Of a stretch of DNA of 64,000 nt, positions 1-8,508 are shown in pieces. The translations under genes and the position numbers were made by a program. The DNA comes from Actinopolyspora mzabensis. Its GTDB lineage: Bacteria; Actinomycetota; Actinomycetes; Mycobacteriales; Pseudonocardiaceae. The stretch spans positions 186,001-250,000 of the forward strand of contig NZ_FNFM01000001.1 in assembly GCF_900101095.1 (NCBI RefSeq), in the 5' to 3' direction. Positions within the stretch are counted from its first letter, which is position 1. Every line of letters begins with the position of its first letter. The notes under the pieces were generated by a model, which saw only the letters and a program-made list of their open reading frames with translations, had not been told where the DNA came from and ran no database searches.

Positions 1-450
1 TGCTACCTCCGGTCGCCGTAGCGGACGCTGCCGAAGCCTACGGGATGGGGATTCGATTGCCGATACGGTGTCGTACCGTGTGTAGCCGGCTCGCACCAGG
101 GCCCTTGTTCAATGGCTCACCCTGGTGGGCCCGAACACTCGGCGAACCGAGTACCCGAGTCGGGACGCATCGAAGCAAGGAACCCCAAGCTACCTCATCG
201 AAGTTCTCCCGTCGGCTCGTCGGGGTGCTCGCTCGGCGGAACCCCCAGCCGTCTCTCGCGCCGGTAGGGCCGACAACGGGTGGCGACCTCGCGCCTTCCT
301 CCGGGAGATGGCACGGCGGAACCGCTCGGCCCAGCGACCCTTCCCGCATCGAGTGGCCGGGTCCCCCGCGAGCGGACACGCCGAACGGACCGCTCCCCAC
401 CTCACTGTTGGCGGTACCGCTCAGCGATTTCCACACCGATCATGAGGTGA
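1..450. other. Intergenic left edge, no gene supported
   Basis: No reading frame here has convincing protein character. Two hairpins are visible: CACCAGGG (94-101) pairing with CCCTGGTG (120-127), and ACTCGG-CGAA-CCGAGT at 137-152, a 6-bp stem with a tetraloop. Both could be the terminator of a gene left of the window. Around 193-255 the text resembles the mosaic intergenic repeats seen elsewhere in the window (words such as CTCGCTCGGCGGAACC and TCTCGCGCC). Confidence 0.5.
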
Positions 451-1032
451 ATGGATGTCACGCTGCTGTGGACCAAAATCACACTTTGGCTCGCCGAGTA
501 CGCGCCGACGACCGCTGCCGAACTCAAGCAGGCCCTGCCGCCCCCGGACATGGCCGACTTCGAATCGGAGTTCGAGCTCACGCTTCCCCAGCAGCTCAAG
601 GAGTGGTGGGCCTGCTGCGGTGGAACCGAATCCGGCTCGTTGACCGATGTGCTGCCGCCGTTCTACACGCCCTACGGCGCGTCGGGGGCGTGGCGGGTCT
701 GGTGCGAATTGCGGGAGACCTGGGCGGCCAACTGGCACCGGCCCGCCTGTGACTACTACGCCGGTTCGGCGGGAAGGAGCTTCCACCCGGCCTGGATCCC
801 GATCGCCGGGGACGGGTTCGCCGACGAACTGGTGGTGGATCTGCGGCCCGGCCCGTTGCGTGGCTGCGTGCTGGAGTGGGAACAGGAGATGAGCCGTGTC
901 GGGCCGCCGCTGTGGGCAGATCTGGCCTCGATGCTGGCCGACGTGCACCGCGCGCTCACCGAGGGCCGTTCCGCCGGTTACAGCAGGCCGACGGTGACCG
1001 AGGACGGCAGACTGGACTGGCAGATCCGCTGA
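451..1032 (+). CDS. SMI1/KNR4 family protein
   Basis: A 193-residue soluble protein. The stretch around residues 30-70 (SEFELTLPQQLKEWWACCGG) matches the start of the SMI1/KNR4 (SUKH) fold, where an acidic segment leads into LPxxLKEWW. The family includes immunity proteins of polymorphic toxin systems and general scaffold proteins; no toxin gene is visible nearby, so a specific role cannot be assigned. There is no signal peptide or membrane segment. ATG at 451 follows GAGGTGA and is a good start. A palindrome of the CGATTTC family lies just after the stop, before the convergent ABC operon. Confidence 0.75.
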   Translation: MDVTLLWTKITLWLAEYAPTTAAELKQALPPPDMADFESEFELTLPQQLKEWWACCGGTESGSLTDVLPPFYTPYGASGAWRVWCELRETWAANWHRPACDYYAGSAGRSFHPAWIPIAGDGFADELVVDLRPGPLRGCVLEWEQEMSRVGPPLWADLASMLADVHRALTEGRSAGYSRPTVTEDGRLDWQIR

Positions 1033-1060
1033 ACCCACCGAACCGCCCAGCCGGGGTGCG

Positions 1061-1081
1061 GTGATTTCGTGGGAAATTCAC
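1061..1081. repeat. Short palindrome, CGATTTC family (copy 1)
   Basis: GTGATTTC-GTGG-GAAATTCAC is an imperfect inverted repeat between two convergent genes (stops at 1032 and 1110). It is a member of the dispersed CGATTTC-N4-GAAATCG family and could act as a bidirectional terminator. Confidence 0.6.
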
Positions 1082-1109
1082 GCGCCCCGGGGGCGGTAGC
1101 GGATCCGGT

Positions 1110-1853
1110 TCAGCGGAACCGCCTGCCCTCGTCGCGGCGAAAGGTGAACACCGCCAGCGCTCCGAGCGCGGCCGTCCAGCCCACGGCGACGGCCGACGCG
1201 GTCAGCGGCGGCCCGCCTCCGGTCAGCGCGCCGAGTACGAGCTCGCGGGCCGCCCTGGTCGGAAGTACGTTCGAGATCCTGTCCAGCCAGGCCGGGAACA
1301 CGCTCGGCGGCAGGAACAGGCCACCCGCGAACGCCAGTGGGAAAAGTGTCAGCTGGACAGTGGGGATGGCCGCCTTGAGCGGCATGGAGTACCCAACCGC
1401 GAGCCCGAGGAAGGCGAACGGTACGCCCGCGAGGACCAGTGCGAACACCGTCGTGCCCACCTCGATCGCCGAAGCCTCGGCCGCCGTGAACAGCACCGCC
1501 GTCAGTCCCACCGGTATCAGCGACAGCAGTGCGAAGCACAGCGCGTTGCACAACCTGCCACCGAGCTGCGCCAGCGGGCCGGTGGGCAGCGTCCGCAGAT
1601 AGCTGTGCCATGCCTTGGCGCGATCCTCGGCGACCCCGGCGCCGAGGTTGAACACGAAGGCACTGATCACCGCGAACATCGACATCTGCCCCGCCGCTTC
1701 GGTGGCCGCCGCGGTGTTGCCGGAGACCGAGCGGTTGGAGACGACGAACAGCAGCATGAACAGCGTGGGGAACGCGAGGGTGCCCAGCGCGGCCATCGGG
1801 ATCCGGACCGTTTCGCGGAACTGGTAGCGCGTGTAAAGCAGGACGGCGCTCAT
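1110..1853 (-). CDS. ABC-2 type transporter permease
   Basis: A 247-residue integral membrane protein with about six hydrophobic segments, for example LGTLAFPTLFMLLFVV near the N-terminus and a late segment in FPLAFAGGLFLPPSVFP, which is typical of ABC-2 permeases. It would form the membrane half of an exporter with the ATPase encoded immediately upstream. The start at 1853 (MSAVLLYTRYQF) overlaps the ATPase stop by ATGA, so the two are translationally coupled. A longer upstream reading of the frame only runs through the ATPase gene. The substrate is unknown; antibiotic, lipid or peptide export are all possible. Confidence 0.85.
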   Translation of the reverse strand: MSAVLLYTRYQFRETVRIPMAALGTLAFPTLFMLLFVVSNRSVSGNTAAATEAAGQMSMFAVISAFVFNLGAGVAEDRAKAWHSYLRTLPTGPLAQLGGRLCNALCFALLSLIPVGLTAVLFTAAEASAIEVGTTVFALVLAGVPFAFLGLAVGYSMPLKAAIPTVQLTLFPLAFAGGLFLPPSVFPAWLDRISNVLPTRAARELVLGALTGGGPPLTASAVAVGWTAALGALAVFTFRRDEGRRFR

Positions 1854-2755
1854 GCTCTTCCCCCGGCGTGCTCGTCGATCGGGTTCGCCTCGGCGGTCAG
1901 CGCGGTGAACGCTTCCTCCAGCGAAGCCCCCGTCACGCTCAGGTCCTCGAAGTCCGCTCCGCTGCGCACCAGGTCGCGGACCAGTTGGTCGGAGTCGCGG
2001 GTGAACAGTCGGTGCGCCCCGTCGTCGAGTTCGGAGCGCACCACCCCCGGCAGCTCCGGAAGGTTGGTTCCCCGCACGGTCACGGTCCGGGTGTGCACCC
2101 GCGACTTGATCTCCCGCTGCGGCCCGTCGGCCAGCACCCTGCCGCGGTCCATCACCACGATCCGCTCGGCCAGGGCCTCTATCTCGGCCAGGTAGTGGCT
2201 GGTCAACAGCAGTGTCGTTCCGCGCTGCTGGTGGTGGCGCAGCGCGTCCCACAGCGAGTTGCGCGCGGCCACGTCCAGGCCGGTGGTCGGCTCGTCGAGC
2301 ACCACCAGGGCGGGATCGCCCGCGAAGGCCAGCGCCACGCTCAACCGTCGTTGCTGTCCGCCGGACAGCGAACCGGCCTGCCTGCGTGCGAGTTCGCTGA
2401 GTCCGAACTGCTCCAGCAGTTCACCGACCGGCAGCGGTTTCGGGTAGTGCTCGGCGACGAATTCCACGATCTCGCCCACCCGCAGCGTGTCCGGCAGGCC
2501 GGTTTCCTGCGGGGTGGTTCCCAGCCGTTCGCGGTTGCGCGGTTGGCGGGGGTCACCACCGAACAGTTCGACGCGGCCCGCGCCGGGAGAGCGCAGGCCG
2601 GTGAGCAGGCTCAGCAGGGTGCTCTTGCCCGCTCCGTTGGGGCCCAACAGTCCCAGGAGCTCTCCGGGAGCGATGTCCAGGTCGACGTTGTCCAGCGCGT
2701 GCAGCGAACCGAATCGGCGTGACACGCCGATGGCGCGTGCTTGGTATCGGGTCAA
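1850..2755 (-). CDS. ABC transporter ATP-binding protein (DrrA/CcmA type)
   Basis: A 301-residue cytoplasmic ATPase with all expected motifs: Walker A GPNGAGKST (about residue 40), Q-loop in TTPQE, signature LSGGQQRR, Walker B LVVLDEPT and the H-loop in LLTSHYL. The extended C-terminal domain after residue 220 is usual for ABC-2 exporter ATPases. It is the third gene of a four-gene operon running right to left: membrane protein (3752), winged-helix regulator (3072), this ATPase (2755) and permease (1853). Each junction is a 4-bp ATGA overlap. Confidence 0.92.
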   Translation of the reverse strand: MTRYQARAIGVSRRFGSLHALDNVDLDIAPGELLGLLGPNGAGKSTLLSLLTGLRSPGAGRVELFGGDPRQPRNRERLGTTPQETGLPDTLRVGEIVEFVAEHYPKPLPVGELLEQFGLSELARRQAGSLSGGQQRRLSVALAFAGDPALVVLDEPTTGLDVAARNSLWDALRHHQQRGTTLLLTSHYLAEIEALAERIVVMDRGRVLADGPQREIKSRVHTRTVTVRGTNLPELPGVVRSELDDGAHRLFTRDSDQLVRDLVRSGADFEDLSVTGASLEEAFTALTAEANPIDEHAGGRA

Positions 2756-3072
2756 GAGTCCCCCTCCTCGGTGACCGGTTCCAACAGAGCCCGCAGTTGC
2801 CGCATGTACTGGTCGAAGGCGGTGCGCCCCGCCTCGGTGAGGTACACGTAGGTGGTGCCGCGGCCGGATCCCGTCTTGGTGCTGGCGGTGTAGCCCGCCT
2901 CGTCGAGCTTGCGCAGGTGAGTGATCAGGTTTCCCGGCGTCATGTCCAGCAGTTCCCGCAGCCGGCCGAAAGCGATCCGGTCCTCGGTGGGCAGTGCCGC
3001 GAGAGTGGTCATCACTCGCAGCCTGGCCTGGGCGTGGATGACCGGATCGAGTCGGACGTCGGCAGGGTTCAT
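2752..3072 (-). CDS. Winged-helix transcriptional regulator (HTH_34 type)
   Basis: A 106-residue DNA-binding protein. LRELLDMTPGNLITHLRKLDEAGY is a helix-turn-helix with recognition helix, followed by a wing (TKTGSGRGTTYVYLTEAG). This resembles the small MarR/PadR-like regulators that accompany ABC-2 exporters. The chosen start (MNPADVRLDP at 3072) overlaps the upstream membrane gene by ATGA; the longer frame back to 3246 has no family character. Inference: it represses its own operon through the tandem palindromes at 3772-3813. Confidence 0.85.
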   Translation of the reverse strand: MNPADVRLDPVIHAQARLRVMTTLAALPTEDRIAFGRLRELLDMTPGNLITHLRKLDEAGYTASTKTGSGRGTTYVYLTEAGRTAFDQYMRQLRALLEPVTEEGDS

Positions 3073-3752
3073 TCCGGTTCTCCGGGCAGGCGTTCGTGAC
3101 TGGGGGAGGGCCCGGTGCGCGCGTGTCCGCGCAGCGTCAACACCGTTCCCGCCACCAGAAAACCACCGCCGCCCGCCAGCGACATGACCAGGTAGTGGTT
3201 CGGGATGCCGGTGAAGGCTCCGGCCGCGTTGATCGCCAGGATCCACAGCCCCACGCAGTACTGGGTCCAGCTCCCGGTCAGCGCGCCGCCGCTGAGGTAG
3301 AGCAGCCCCACCAGCAGACCGGAGCCGCTGGCCCAGAGCATGGCGTAGCCGTCATCGGAGATGCCCATCCGTGAGGTGGCGGCGATCAGCGTCCCCAGCC
3401 CGAGGAAGGCCAGCGCCCAGGACCAACCGTGCATCGCGCCCGACTTCTGGGTGGGGCCGCGCAGCCCGCGCAGGCTGTTCGCGAGGTGCCAGACGGTGAT
3501 GAAGCCCGCCACGCCCAGGCAGCCGAAGAAGATGCCCAGTGCTTGCCAGAGGGGGACGAGCAGTACCGGCTCGTCCCCGATGGTCAGGTAGAGCTCGCCG
3601 AATCCCAGTACCCAGGCCGCGCCCCACACCCCGAACAGCAGTCCGGGGTTGATGTCGAGGGCTCGCTCGGCGCGTTGCTGCTGTCGCTCGGTGATGGCCA
3701 GCATCTCCGCCGGTGACGGAGTCGAGGTGTCGGAGGTGTGTTCCTCGCTCAT
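3069..3752 (-). CDS. Multi-spanning membrane protein of ABC exporter operon
   Basis: A 227-residue protein: a soluble N-terminus (about 45 residues, rich in Gln and Ala) is followed by about five hydrophobic segments, beginning with PGLLFGVWGAAWVLGFGELY. I do not recognise a named family. It is the first gene of the operon with the winged-helix regulator and the ABC-2 exporter, so it may sense membrane state or modulate the exporter. ATG at 3752 has the ribosome site GGCAGGAA. A longer frame would start at 3794, inside the operator palindromes, and is not favoured. Confidence 0.75.
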   Translation of the reverse strand: MSEEHTSDTSTPSPAEMLAITERQQQRAERALDINPGLLFGVWGAAWVLGFGELYLTIGDEPVLLVPLWQALGIFFGCLGVAGFITVWHLANSLRGLRGPTQKSGAMHGWSWALAFLGLGTLIAATSRMGISDDGYAMLWASGSGLLVGLLYLSGGALTGSWTQYCVGLWILAINAAGAFTGIPNHYLVMSLAGGGGFLVAGTVLTLRGHARTGPSPSHERLPGEPE

Positions 3753-3771
3753 TTCCTGCCCCCTGTAGCCG

Positions 3772-3813
3772 AACTTTGTGGCGCAAAGTTTCACTTACTT
3801 TGCGGCGCAAAGT
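3772..3813. promoter_or_regulatory. Two tandem operator palindromes
   Basis: AACTTTG-TGGCG-CAAAGTT (3772-3790) and ACTTTG-CGGCG-CAAAGT (3797-3813) are perfect inverted repeats with 5-bp centres, repeated with a 24-bp pitch. They lie 20 bp upstream of the ABC operon's first start and about 70 bp upstream of the PadR gene. This is the expected arrangement of an operator for a dimeric winged-helix repressor. The 2.75 kb regulator of the same operon is the first candidate, PadR the second. Confidence 0.75.
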
Positions 3814-3842
3814 CAAGCGCCGATCAGTATACTTCGCGGTTT

Positions 3843-3865
3843 ACTACTTGGCGAGACAAACTAGT
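3843..3865. promoter_or_regulatory. Imperfect palindrome upstream of PadR gene
   Basis: ACTACTTG-GCGAG-ACAAACTAGT is an imperfect inverted repeat 19 bp before the PadR start, related in sequence to the two stronger palindromes to its left. PadR proteins usually autoregulate through such sites. Confidence 0.4.
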
Positions 3866-3883
3866 CGGTGCTATTTTCTAGTC

Positions 3884-4237
3884 GTGTCGGAGAAGAGATC
3901 GGTGGAACGACAGACGCAGTGGCTGCGCGGGGTGCTCGATCTCGCCGTGCTCGCGCTGCTGGCCGAGAGCGGGGAGGACTACGGCTACACGCTGGTTCGG
4001 CGTCTCGACGAGGCCGGACTTCCCGGTATGAAGCCGGGAACGCTGTACCCGCTGCTGAACCGCCTGGACTCGGAAGGATTGGTACGCAGCGAGTGGCGTG
4101 CCGGAGCCGGCGGTCCGGGCCGGAAGTTCTTCCTGCTCACCGAGCAGGGCCGTGCGGTGCTGGCCGAGCAGGGGCCGCTGTGGACCGAGTTCGCCAAGAA
4201 CGCCACCGCTGTACTGGAACGGGGAATGAGCTCATGA
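3884..4237 (+). CDS. PadR family transcriptional regulator
   Basis: A 117-residue PadR-type winged helix: WLRGVLDLAVLALLAESGEDYGYTL opens the domain, MKPGTLYPLLNRLDSEGLV is the recognition region, and GGPGRKFFLLTEQG the wing. GTG at 3884 is preferred; GTG at 3902 is an alternative. The longer frame from 3713 crosses the divergent promoter and its operators. It overlaps the next gene by ATGA, giving the common PadR-HAAS pair, in which PadR controls a membrane-protein partner and often an adjacent exporter. Confidence 0.9.
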   Translation: MSEKRSVERQTQWLRGVLDLAVLALLAESGEDYGYTLVRRLDEAGLPGMKPGTLYPLLNRLDSEGLVRSEWRAGAGGPGRKFFLLTEQGRAVLAEQGPLWTEFAKNATAVLERGMSS

Positions 4238-4875
4238 GCACGGGATCGTCGGAGAAGTACCGCAACGAGTTGCTGTTCGCGCTGCGAATGCGCGAGGTGC
4301 CGGGTGCTCGGATCGGGGACGTGCTGGCCGAGGTGGAGACCCACGTGGCCGAAACCGGGCAGGACCCGGTTGAGGCGTTCGGCACGCCGGGGGAGTACGC
4401 GGCGCGTGTGGCCGAGGAGTTCGGCGCGTTCGCCGGTTCCCCTCGGCGGGCCGTGCTGCGCCCGAGTGTGCTGCTGGTCGCCGCGTTGGCGCTGTGCGCG
4501 GCGGAGTTGGCGGTGCCGGCCGTCACCACGAGCGAGGTCACACTGACCACCGGCAGCCTCGTCGGGATCCTCGCCCTGCTGGCGCTGTTGGTGGTGCCGC
4601 TGTTGTTGGCGATGCGCGCCGCGACCGAGCTCCACAGCGTCGAGCGGCGACTGTGGTTCGGGCTGGGGGCGCTGGCGACGTTGGTGCTCGCACCGTTCGG
4701 GGCGGACTGGATCGAGCGAATGGTCAGCGCGGAGCCGGTGCTGGTCACGATGCCGCGCTGGTCCGCCTTCGCTCTCGCCGCGGTGTTCCTGCTCGCCACG
4801 GTGGCCCTGCTGGCCCGCACCATCCGCGGCAACCGGATCGTGGATCCCAGGCCCGGTGGTGTCGGGAGTTCCTGA
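4234..4875 (+). CDS. HAAS-domain membrane protein, PadR partner
   Basis: A 213-residue protein. The N-terminal about 70 residues (YRNELLFALRMREVPGARIGDVLAEVETHV, then an AFGTPGEYA motif) form a HAAS/DUF1700-like helical domain. Four hydrophobic segments follow (from LRPSVLLVAALALCAAELAV). HAAS proteins are encoded next to PadR regulators and are thought to relay a membrane signal to them. ATG at 4234 overlaps the PadR stop. The gene ends before a strong convergent hairpin at 4922. Confidence 0.82.
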   Translation: MSTGSSEKYRNELLFALRMREVPGARIGDVLAEVETHVAETGQDPVEAFGTPGEYAARVAEEFGAFAGSPRRAVLRPSVLLVAALALCAAELAVPAVTTSEVTLTTGSLVGILALLALLVVPLLLAMRAATELHSVERRLWFGLGALATLVLAPFGADWIERMVSAEPVLVTMPRWSAFALAAVFLLATVALLARTIRGNRIVDPRPGGVGSS

Positions 4876-4921
4876 GCGTGCCGGGCGGTCCTCCGGAACC
4901 ACCGCCCGGTAGCCAAGCGCC

Positions 4922-4953
4922 CGCTCCGCGATTTCGCGAGAAATCGCGGAGCG
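4922..4953. terminator. Bidirectional terminator hairpin (CGATTTC family, copy 2)
   Basis: CGCTCCGCGATTTC pairs perfectly over 14 bp with GAAATCGCGGAGCG around a GCGA loop. It sits between convergent stops (4875 and 4960), so it can terminate transcription from both sides. The core CGATTTC-GCGA-GAAATCG recurs throughout the window. Confidence 0.8.
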
Positions 4954-4959
4954 CCGGGG

Positions 4960-5853
4960 TCACTCCCCGATCGGGTGCCACACCGTTTTCAGCTCGGTGA
5001 GGGCCCGCAACCGTTTCGTGCCGGGCGCGGTGCTCCAGTCCGGTTCCACGAGCGGAGTGTCGAGTACCCGCTTGACGCTCCCGGCGGCGGTCTCTTCCAG
5101 CTCGCCACGCAGGGACTCGTCCGCTCCGCTCGGATCCAGCGCGTCCACATCGGAGTGCGATGCCAGCCGTGAGACCAGCTCGGCGGGGTCCCCGGTGAGC
5201 ACGTTGGCCACCCCACCGGGTACGTCCGAAGTGGCCAGTGCCTCGCACAGGCTCACGGCGGGCACCGCCAGTTCCGTATCCACGAGCACCACCGCGCAGT
5301 TTCCCGCGACCAGTACCGGAGCCAGCACGCTGACCAGGCCAAGCAGCGAGGACTGCCTGGGAGCCACCACCCCCACCACGCCCACGGGTTCCGGGGTGCT
5401 GTGCACGGTGTACGGCCCGGCCACCTGGTCGACACCACCCCGCAGGACGCCGAGCTTGTCGGTCCAGCCCGCGTACCAGAACATCCGGTCCACGGCGGTG
5501 TCCACCGCGTTCGCCGCCTCCGTCGCGGACAGCCCCTCGGTCGCCGCCACCTCGGCGGTGAACCGGTCCCGCGTCCCCTCGAGCATCTCGGCGACCCGGA
5601 ACAGCACCTGCCCCCGGTTGTGGGCACTGGCACCGGACCAGCCGTCGAACGCCTTGCGGGCCGCGGCCACGGCGTCGCGCACGTCCTTGCGCGAGGCCTT
5701 CGCCGCGTTCGCCCGGAACGCCCCGTCCGCGTCGGCGACCGCGACGACCCGGCCCGACTCGGACCTGGCGAAGGACCCGCCCACGTAGAGCTTGTAGGTC
5801 TTGGGCACCGTCACCCTCTTCCGCGTGCTCAACCGCGCCTCGTCGTCAGACAT
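4960..5853 (-). CDS. Degenerate, shortened aldehyde dehydrogenase paralogue
   Basis: A 297-residue protein homologous to the N-terminal half of aldehyde dehydrogenases (YKLYVGGSF, AARKAFDGWSG, MFWYAGWTDKLGV, PEPVGVVGVVAP). It lacks key parts: the cofactor-binding lysine motif (VKPSE in its neighbour) is replaced by VLVDTE, the FTGS loop is lost, and it ends before the catalytic cysteine region. It is therefore probably not an active dehydrogenase and may form a hetero-oligomer with the full enzyme. Its start (ATG 5853) overlaps the stop of the full-length gene by 8 bp, so the two are coupled. Confidence 0.8.
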   Translation of the reverse strand: MSDDEARLSTRKRVTVPKTYKLYVGGSFARSESGRVVAVADADGAFRANAAKASRKDVRDAVAAARKAFDGWSGASAHNRGQVLFRVAEMLEGTRDRFTAEVAATEGLSATEAANAVDTAVDRMFWYAGWTDKLGVLRGGVDQVAGPYTVHSTPEPVGVVGVVAPRQSSLLGLVSVLAPVLVAGNCAVVLVDTELAVPAVSLCEALATSDVPGGVANVLTGDPAELVSRLASHSDVDALDPSGADESLRGELEETAAGSVKRVLDTPLVEPDWSTAPGTKRLRALTELKTVWHPIGE

Positions 5854-7294
5854 CGAGATAGGCCTCCAGACCCGCTGCGCCGCCCACACGGCCGTTCCCG
5901 GACTCGCCGCGCCCACCGAACGGCGCGGTCGGGTCGAACCGGTGGAACGTGTTGGCCCACACCACTCCGGTACGGAGCTCGCGCGCGGTCCACAGCGCCC
6001 GGGAGCCCTTCTCGCTCCACACGCCCGCGGCCAGCCCGTACGGTGTGTTGTCGGCCTTGGTGACGGCCTCCCGCGCGGTGCGGAAGGTCAGCACCGAAAG
6101 CACCGGCCCGAAGACCTCCCTCCGCGCCACGCTCATGGACTGCTGCACGCCGGTCAGCAGGGTGGGAGCCATGAAGTCGCCGTGTCGCGGCGGCGTCGCC
6201 GGGACGGTCCAACGAGTTGCCCCCTCCGCTACGCCGCGCTCCACCAGCTCGGAGAGCCGCTCCACCTCCGCCGACGAGCCGAGTGCCCCCACATCGGTGT
6301 TGCGATCCATCGGATCGCCCACCCGCAGCTCAGCCATGCGGTCGCGCAGCCGGGCCACGAACTCCTCGGCCACGGACTCCTCCACCAGCAGCCGCGAGCC
6401 CGCGCAGCGGACGCGCCCCTGGTTGAAGAAGGCGCCCTCGACCACGCTCCGCACCGCCTCCTCGGGCGCGGCGTCGGCGAACACGATGTTGACCCCGTCG
6501 CCGCCCAGTTCGGACGTGACTCGCTTGCCCCGGCCGGCGAGGTCGCGCCGCACCCGTTCGCCCACCTCGGTGGAACCGGTGAAGACCGCGTGCCGAACCC
6601 CGCGATGTGCCAGCAGACTCGCCCCGCTCTCCGAGTCGCCGGGCAGGACGTTGACCGTTCCGGAGGGTAGACCGGCCTGCTCGCAGATCTCGCCGAACAC
6701 CAGCGCGGTCAGCGGTGTCCGCTCGGATGGTTTGACGACCACGGTGGACCCGCAGGCGAGGGCCGGCGCGACCCGTTGCGCCAGCAGCAGCAGTGGGAAG
6801 TTCGACGGGACCACCTGCCCGGTCACGCCGAGCGGTGCGGGGGAGGGGCCGAATCCGGCGTGGTCCAGCTTGTCCGCCCAGCCCGCGTAGTGCAGGAACC
6901 ACGCCGCCGCGTTGGGCAGGTCGAACTCCGTCGCCTGCCTGACGGGTTTGCCGGTGTCCAGCGTCTCCAGCACCCCCAGTTCCCGGGAACGTTCCTGCAG
7001 CAGCCGGGCGATCCGGAACAGGTACTTGGCCCGGTCGGTACCGCTGATCGAGCCCCAGTGGCCTCGGAAGGCGTCCTCGGCCGCATTCACCGCTCGGTCC
7101 ACATCGGATTCAGCACTGCCCGTGATCTCGGCCAGCGTTTCTCCGGTCGCCGGATTCACGCTGGAGAACACCGCACCGCTGCCGTCGGTGAACTCCCCGC
7201 CGATGAACGGGCGGTAGCGCTCCCGAAGTGCGGCGACCGTCGCGGATTCGAGGGCGGGCGCGTACTCCAGGGGGTTCGGGTCGGGCTCCGTCAA
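5846..7294 (-). CDS. Aldehyde dehydrogenase family protein
   Basis: A 482-residue NAD(P)-dependent dehydrogenase with cofactor lysine in VVKPSERTPL, nucleotide-loop FTGSTEVG, general-base Glu in SELGGDG and catalytic Cys in RVRCAGSRLL. TTG at 7294 overlaps the deoC stop (TTGA), giving MTEPDPNPLEYAPAL; the frame can be read further upstream but only inside deoC. Gene order deoC - this gene - degenerate paralogue suggests a role in removing the acetaldehyde released by deoxyribose-phosphate aldolase. That substrate is an inference from context. Confidence 0.87.
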   Translation of the reverse strand: MTEPDPNPLEYAPALESATVAALRERYRPFIGGEFTDGSGAVFSSVNPATGETLAEITGSAESDVDRAVNAAEDAFRGHWGSISGTDRAKYLFRIARLLQERSRELGVLETLDTGKPVRQATEFDLPNAAAWFLHYAGWADKLDHAGFGPSPAPLGVTGQVVPSNFPLLLLAQRVAPALACGSTVVVKPSERTPLTALVFGEICEQAGLPSGTVNVLPGDSESGASLLAHRGVRHAVFTGSTEVGERVRRDLAGRGKRVTSELGGDGVNIVFADAAPEEAVRSVVEGAFFNQGRVRCAGSRLLVEESVAEEFVARLRDRMAELRVGDPMDRNTDVGALGSSAEVERLSELVERGVAEGATRWTVPATPPRHGDFMAPTLLTGVQQSMSVARREVFGPVLSVLTFRTAREAVTKADNTPYGLAAGVWSEKGSRALWTARELRTGVVWANTFHRFDPTAPFGGRGESGNGRVGGAAGLEAYLDV

Positions 7295-8271
7295 AGATCC
7301 ACCGTCACCTGGTCGGGGCCACTGTAGTGGCCGTGAAGTTGCGTTTCGCGCTGCATCAGCAGGTCGTTGAGCAGTCCGGACGCCCCGAACCGGAACAGCT
7401 CGGGTGTCAACCAGTCCGGTCCGGCCACCTCCCGAACCGCCACCAAGTAGCGGATCGCGTCCTTGGTGGTGCGGATTCCGCCAGCGGGTTTGACCCCGCG
7501 CGACTGCCCGGTTCGATCCCGCCACTCGCGTACCGCCCGCAACAGCACGTGGGTCACCGGCAGGGTCGCGGCGGGGGAGACCTTGCCGGTGGAAGTCTTG
7601 ACGAAATCAGCTCCCGCCAGCAGCGCCAGCCAGCTCGCCCGCCACACGTTGTCGTAGCCGCCCAGCTCGCCGGTTTCCAGGATCACCTTCAGGTGGGCGG
7701 GACCGCACGCGGCCCGGACCTGTTCGATCTCGTCGAACACCCGGCCGTACTCACCCGCGAGGAAAGCACCGCGGTCGATGACCATGTCCACCTCGTCGGC
7801 ACCCGATTCCACCGCCAGCTCCACCTCGGCCAGCTTGGCGCGCGGCGTGGAGCGGCCCGAGGGGAACGCGGTCGCCACCGAAGCGACCCCGACCCCGGAA
7901 CCGCGCAGCGCCGTCACCGCCTCGGTGACCAGATCCGGGTAGACGCACAGCGCGGCCACCCGGGGAACGTCCGGGAACCGCGAATCGGGTGTGCGGGCCT
8001 TTGCCGCCAACGCGCGCACCTTGCTCGCGTTGTCCGCACCCTCCAGCGTGGTCAGGTCCACCATGCCCACCGCGCGGTCGATGGCGCGCAGCTTGGCTTC
8101 CCCCTTGACGGCACGCCCGGCCAGCGCGGCGGCCCGCTGTTCGAGCCCCACCGCGTCGATGCCGGGCAGCCCGCGCAGGAAACGCGTCAACGCCGCTTCG
8201 TCGCGGGTGGCCTCGGCCAGCTCGCCCGGTGGTCGCGTTTCCGGTGGGCTGGATGACGGCGAATCGGCCAT
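7291..8271 (-). CDS. deoC: Deoxyribose-phosphate aldolase
   Basis: A 326-residue DeoC-type class I aldolase that splits 2-deoxyribose-5-phosphate into glyceraldehyde-3-phosphate and acetaldehyde in deoxynucleoside catabolism. Diagnostic features are VMVDLTTLEG-like N-terminus, EVDMVIDRGAF, KVILETGELG and the Schiff-base lysine in DFVKTSTGKVSP, then GVKPAGGIRT. It is longer than the short bacterial form, with an N-terminal extension of about 70 residues. It is the first gene of the aldehyde dehydrogenase operon. Confidence 0.93.
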   Translation of the reverse strand: MADSPSSSPPETRPPGELAEATRDEAALTRFLRGLPGIDAVGLEQRAAALAGRAVKGEAKLRAIDRAVGMVDLTTLEGADNASKVRALAAKARTPDSRFPDVPRVAALCVYPDLVTEAVTALRGSGVGVASVATAFPSGRSTPRAKLAEVELAVESGADEVDMVIDRGAFLAGEYGRVFDEIEQVRAACGPAHLKVILETGELGGYDNVWRASWLALLAGADFVKTSTGKVSPAATLPVTHVLLRAVREWRDRTGQSRGVKPAGGIRTTKDAIRYLVAVREVAGPDWLTPELFRFGASGLLNDLLMQRETQLHGHYSGPDQVTVDL

Positions 8272-8508
8272 GCGGGCAGTCTACGGGGCCGCTCCGGCGC
8301 GACCAACGTTCACCGCGCGGTCCGCTTCCACCTCCGGGTGGCCCCGCCCCGGCGTCCCCGGTGCTCCCGACCGAGGCACCCGGCGGAGCGGCGAGTCATC
8401 CCGCCGGGGTGCGTGCCGGTTGCCCTGCTGCGACATCGGACAGTTCCGGGGCGGTTACGCGACAAACCCGCTCGAGTTCCCGATGCGGGTTTACGTAGGC
8501 TGTGAACC

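Noticed and set aside
45..752. 235-codon frame overlapping the SMI1 gene at the left edge
   Set aside because: Low-complexity Arg/Pro/Gly sequence without family character, overlapping a better gene in another frame.
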